Shown: positions 5,373 through 7,922 of the stretch, one piece after another
Layout of the letters: each line of letters starts with the position of its first letter
Position numbering within the stretch: position 1 is the stretch's first letter
Assembly: GCA_903958915.1 (NCBI GenBank)
Contig: CAJBVC010000254.1
Coordinates: 1 to 7,922 of the forward strand
Source: an uncultured beta proteobacterium
Lineage (GTDB): Bacteria; Pseudomonadota; Gammaproteobacteria; Burkholderiales; Burkholderiaceae_C
Reading direction: 5' to 3'
Length of the DNA stretch: 7,922 nucleotides
Notes under the pieces: generated by a model
Told to the model about the DNA's origin: nothing
The model's database searches: none
The model's input: the letters and a program-made list of their open reading frames with translations, nothing else
Program-made: the position numbers and the translations under genes

Positions 5373-6966
5373 AAGCACCTCGGGGCACACGGTAGTGGGC
5401 GTCAATGATCGTCTGGTAGCGTTGGACTTCGGTTTGCCATTTCGCGTCGTCCCACCGCAGTGCAGGCTGGCACAGCGCGCGAATACGCGCCAGATAGTCC
5501 AAACCGCCGCGTGGCAAGAGAATGCCCAGCCGGGTGCGGCGCAGCAGCAGATCGTCCAGATGCAACACGTTCTCGAAACCGGCGGCAATGCGCAGTTCCA
5601 GCCACAGCGTGTGGGTTCCGGGCACGGGCTCGAGCTCGCCAGGTTCGGCCTGATCTGCATACTGCCGGGCCTTGAACCCGTAGCGCGCAGCCAGTCGGTG
5701 GCGTACCCTTCGACCTAAATGCCAGGGCAATGGGGTAGCTGGAGAAAAAACGGCGCCCTGGTCTTTGCGAAAGGGCTTGCCGACCTGTGGGGCAGCGAGC
5801 GCCAGTGCGTCTTGCGCCATGGTGCGAAAGGTGGTGAGCTTACCGCCGCACACCGTGATCAGCCCCGATTCATTGAGCACCACATGTTCGCGCGGCGCTT
5901 TGGAGGGGTCCCCCGAGCTATCGTCCACCACCGGCCGCACACCGGCGTAACAGGCGACGGCATCGGCAGGCTTGAGGGACAGGCCGGGAAAGTGGTCGTT
6001 CACCGCCTCCAGCAGGTAGACCACTTCGTCGGGCGTGATCGATGCCTCATTCGCCAGGTCGTCCTGGTGGTCCAGATCGGTTGTACCGATCAGGGTCGCG
6101 CCTTCCCACGGGTAGAAGAACACCGAGCGGCCGTCCTTGGGGTGCGCAAGACTGACCGATTGGGCCACGGGTAGCCGCCACCAGGGCACCACCAGATGGC
6201 TACCCCGCAGCGGTCGCAGCAGGGGTTTGCCGCCTACGCCAGCACGCAATGTGTCAGACCAGACGCCGCTGGCATTGACGACCGCGCGCGCACGGACTTC
6301 GCTGCTTGTGCCATCCGCTTTTTCCATGTCGCTCAAGCTAACGCCAACCACCTGCCCCTGATCACGTATCAACTCCGTGGCGCAGACGTAATTGACTACC
6401 ACGGCACCGTCGCGTTCGGCCTCCATCAGGACCCGTTGCACCAGGCGGGCATCGTCGGTTTTGGCGTCCAGGAAGGTGGTGGCGCCACGCAGTCCGGCAA
6501 GGCGCATACCGGGCGCCAGCATTTCGGCGGCAATGCGGTCCACATACGCGTGCTGGCGCCTCCCGGCCATCCTGTCGTAGAGGGCCAACCCGATGCTCAG
6601 CGACCACCGGTCCGGTTTGCGACCGGGACAGTCGGCCATGAGGAAACTCTGGGGTTCGATTAGCTCGGGTGCCTGGTCCATCAGCCGCTGGCGTTCGCGC
6701 ACGGAGTGCAAGGTGAGACCGAACTGCCCCTCTTTCAGGTAGCGCAGGCCACCGTGCACGAGCTTGGAAGACCGGCTCGACGTGCCCCAGGCGAAGTCGT
6801 GCTGCTCGATCAGCGCCACTTGCCAGCCGCGGCGTGCCGCTTCCCGCGCCAGTCCAGCGCCAGTGATGCCGCCACCGATCACCAGCAGGTCCCACACGGT
6901 GGAGAACAGGCGCTCCAATCGGTTGGCGCGCTCGGATGCACGAAGCGATGCGTCTAGGGCGCCCAT
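5362..6966 (-). CDS. GlpD-like FAD-dependent glycerol-3-phosphate (or polyol-phosphate) dehydrogenase
   Basis: The GlpD family oxidises sn-glycerol 3-phosphate to dihydroxyacetone phosphate, passing electrons to quinone at the inner membrane; EryB-type relatives oxidise other polyol phosphates. The 534-residue product has an N-terminal FAD dinucleotide fold (VIGGGITGAGLAREAARRG, GGGITG at 31-36, ribose acidic residue Glu54). Family motifs follow: GTSSRSSKLVHGGLRYL (61-77), LRGSHLVVPW, GTTDLDHQDDL, CYAGVRPVVDD and CGGKLTTFRTMAQDA. The last ~110 residues form the GlpD C-terminal helical domain. No signal peptide is present, as expected for a peripheral membrane enzyme. It is about 30 residues longer than E. 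coli GlpD, partly at the N-terminus. The ATG overlaps the upstream FAD oxidase stop by 13 nt, and its 3' end overlaps the kinase by 11 nt. With a non-glycerol-type kinase beside it, the substrate may not be plain glycerol 3-phosphate. Confidence 0.9.
   Translation of the reverse strand: MGALDASLRASERANRLERLFSTVWDLLVIGGGITGAGLAREAARRGWQVALIEQHDFAWGTSSRSSKLVHGGLRYLKEGQFGLTLHSVRERQRLMDQAPELIEPQSFLMADCPGRKPDRWSLSIGLALYDRMAGRRQHAYVDRIAAEMLAPGMRLAGLRGATTFLDAKTDDARLVQRVLMEAERDGAVVVNYVCATELIRDQGQVVGVSLSDMEKADGTSSEVRARAVVNASGVWSDTLRAGVGGKPLLRPLRGSHLVVPWWRLPVAQSVSLAHPKDGRSVFFYPWEGATLIGTTDLDHQDDLANEASITPDEVVYLLEAVNDHFPGLSLKPADAVACYAGVRPVVDDSSGDPSKAPREHVVLNESGLITVCGGKLTTFRTMAQDALALAAPQVGKPFRKDQGAVFSPATPLPWHLGRRVRHRLAARYGFKARQYADQAEPGELEPVPGTHTLWLELRIAAGFENVLHLDDLLLRRTRLGILLPRGGLDYLARIRALCQPALRWDDAKWQTEVQRYQTIIDAHYRVPRGAYAR
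5376..5381 (-). promoter_or_regulatory. Ribosome binding site of the FGGY kinase
   Basis: On the minus strand this reads GAGGTG, 3 nt before the ATG at 5372. It lies within the last codons of the GlpD-like gene. It decides the kinase start and supports a 520-residue protein over longer readings of the same open frame. Confidence 0.6.
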
Positions 6967-7922
6967 TGCTCGCCATCAGCCAGCAATTTGCCCGGATTCA
7001 TGATGCCCTGCGGGTCGAAATGGCGGCAAAGTCCGGCCAATGTCGCCATGCCCAGGGGCCCTTTTTCCGCGGGCAGGTAGGGTGCATGGTCCCGGCCGAC
7101 GCCGTGCTGGTGGCTGACGGTGCCACCATGGGCCACGATCGCTTCGGAAACCCGCTTCTTGTAGTGGCGCCAGCGCTCGAGATTGGGCAGGTAGCCCCCG
7201 GGGGCTGTGGGCCAGATGTAAGTGGCGTAAATGCTGCTGCCCTGCGGATACACATGCGAAAGATGGGTGCCCGCCTGCACCTTGATGTCGAAGTCAGCAA
7301 ACGCTTCATGGGCTGCGGTTTCCATGGCCTGCATCATGGTCTTCACCTGCGGCCAGTCCACAGCGGTTTCAATGGTGTCCACCGAATAGCCGTTCTCCCA
7401 CAAGGCGTTGCGCAGGTACGGCCCCTTGAAGCGACCTTCACTCCACTTCTTGCCCAGCGCTGTACCGAGGTAGACACCACCAAAGCGCCGGAGTACCCGG
7501 CGCGCCTCGGCCAGTGTCTGGCGCGCCGCGGGCTGGTTGCCCGTGACGCCCATGGTCAGCCAGCATTTTTCGTCGTTGCATCCGCGCAAGCTAAGGTAGC
7601 GCTCCAGCCAGGCAATCAGGCCGGTGTGGCCCGCCATCGCCAGATACCCTCGGGTCTCACCCGCGTTGTTCAGGCGCAGCATGGACAAAGGGAGCTTGCG
7701 CTGCACCAGCGTGCGTACGGCGGCTTCGGCACGTTCCCAGTCGGGCAGAAAAATGGCGTGGAAACTTTCATGCTCGGGCAGCGGTGTGACGCGCACTTCC
7801 ACTTCTGTCAGCACCCCAAATCGTCCTTCGGAGCCGAGCACGATTTCCCGCAGGTCGGGCCCGGCACTTGATGCGGGAAAGGTGGGAATCTCGAGCGTAC
7901 CCACTGGCGTTTCCATGCGGCC
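6954..7922 (-). CDS. FAD-binding oxidase, alkyl-DHAP-synthase-like, C-terminal part (cut by window edge)
   Basis: The visible 322 residues are the C-terminal ~60% of a VAO/PCMH-family flavoprotein, usually about 530-560 residues long; the frame stays open to the window edge. First comes the end of the FAD-binding domain (PASSAGPDLREIVLGSEG, then GVLTEVEVRVTPLP). The cap and C-terminal domain follow, with FKGPYLRNALWENGYSVDTIET, SHQHGVGRDHAPYLPAEKG (7059-7115) and FDPQGIMNPGK. The PYLR...VDTIETA pattern and the SHxHGVG histidine motif are typical of alkyldihydroxyacetonephosphate synthase (AGPS) and its bacterial relatives such as YgcU, rather than of D-lactate dehydrogenase or glycolate oxidase. 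True AGPS swaps the acyl chain of acyl-DHAP for an alkyl chain; many bacterial homologues are uncharacterised. The ATG at 7916 is internal, since FAD-domain sequence continues upstream. It is the first visible gene of the operon. Confidence 0.88.
   Translation of the reverse strand, partial: GRMETPVGTLEIPTFPASSAGPDLREIVLGSEGRFGVLTEVEVRVTPLPEHESFHAIFLPDWERAEAAVRTLVQRKLPLSMLRLNNAGETRGYLAMAGHTGLIAWLERYLSLRGCNDEKCWLTMGVTGNQPAARQTLAEARRVLRRFGGVYLGTALGKKWSEGRFKGPYLRNALWENGYSVDTIETAVDWPQVKTMMQAMETAAHEAFADFDIKVQAGTHLSHVYPQGSSIYATYIWPTAPGGYLPNLERWRHYKKRVSEAIVAHGGTVSHQHGVGRDHAPYLPAEKGPLGMATLAGLCRHFDPQGIMNPGKLLADGEQWAP

Noticed and set aside
5373..5660. N-terminal extension of the kinase into the GlpD-like gene
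   Set aside because: The extension is out-of-frame translation of the GlpD C-terminal domain. The ATG at 5372 gives the normal FGGY start and has a good ribosome site.
6936..7871. Long plus-strand open frame (311 codons) opposite the FAD oxidase
   Set aside because: The minus-strand frame has clear family motifs. The plus-strand product matches no family I recognise and is rich in His, Arg and Gly. It is a shadow frame of a GC-rich gene.
1..7922. CRISPR array, tRNA, rRNA, insertion sequence, prophage or defence system
   Set aside because: No regularly spaced repeats, tRNA-like cloverleaf, transposase, integrase or defence-protein motif was seen on either strand. Apart from the noted repeats, the window is ordinary metabolic chromosome.

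Overview
The window is GC-rich and densely coded. It looks like the chromosome of a betaproteobacterium of the order Burkholderiales, most likely the family Comamonadaceae. That placement rests on the protein sequences and on two dispersed-repeat types that I remember from Comamonadaceae genomes. No database search was possible, so the assignment is an inference.

Layout, left to right. (1) Positions 1-176, minus strand: the N-terminal part of pdxH (pyridoxamine 5'-phosphate oxidase), cut by the window edge. (2) Positions 177-315: a 139-bp divergent control region. It holds a plausible edd promoter, a HexR-like operator over the -10 box, and a second palindrome over the -35 box. (3) Positions 316-2274, plus strand: edd, 6-phosphogluconate dehydratase of the Entner-Doudoroff pathway. 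It carries an in-frame insertion of about 95 bp that looks like a dispersed palindromic repeat now translated as protein. (4) Positions 2326-2709, minus strand: gloA (glyoxalase I), convergent with edd; a worn repeat lies between them. (5) Positions 2769-3152, plus strand: a small cupin-fold protein of unknown function, divergent from gloA. (6) Positions 3162-7922, minus strand: a tightly packed gene run read right to left. Its order is an alkyl-DHAP-synthase-like FAD oxidase (cut by the right edge), a GlpD-like FAD dehydrogenase, an FGGY carbohydrate kinase, and pyrrolidone-carboxylate peptidase (pcp). A nested inverted repeat sits at the convergent cupin/pcp junction.

How the genes fit together. 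The left half is central carbon metabolism: edd makes KDPG from 6-phosphogluconate, and the operator suggests control by the KDPG-sensing repressor HexR. No eda (KDPG aldolase) follows edd here. GloA detoxifies methylglyoxal, a by-product of triose-phosphate overflow. The right half looks like one transcription unit, with overlaps of 13 and 11 nt and a gap of 3 nt. Kinase, phospho-polyol dehydrogenase and alkyl-DHAP-synthase-like flavoenzyme together suggest catabolism of a glycerol-like, polyol or alkyl-glycerol substrate that enters as a phosphate ester. The substrate cannot be read from the sequence. The two most notable points are the repeat inside edd and this uncharacterised flavoenzyme-kinase operon.
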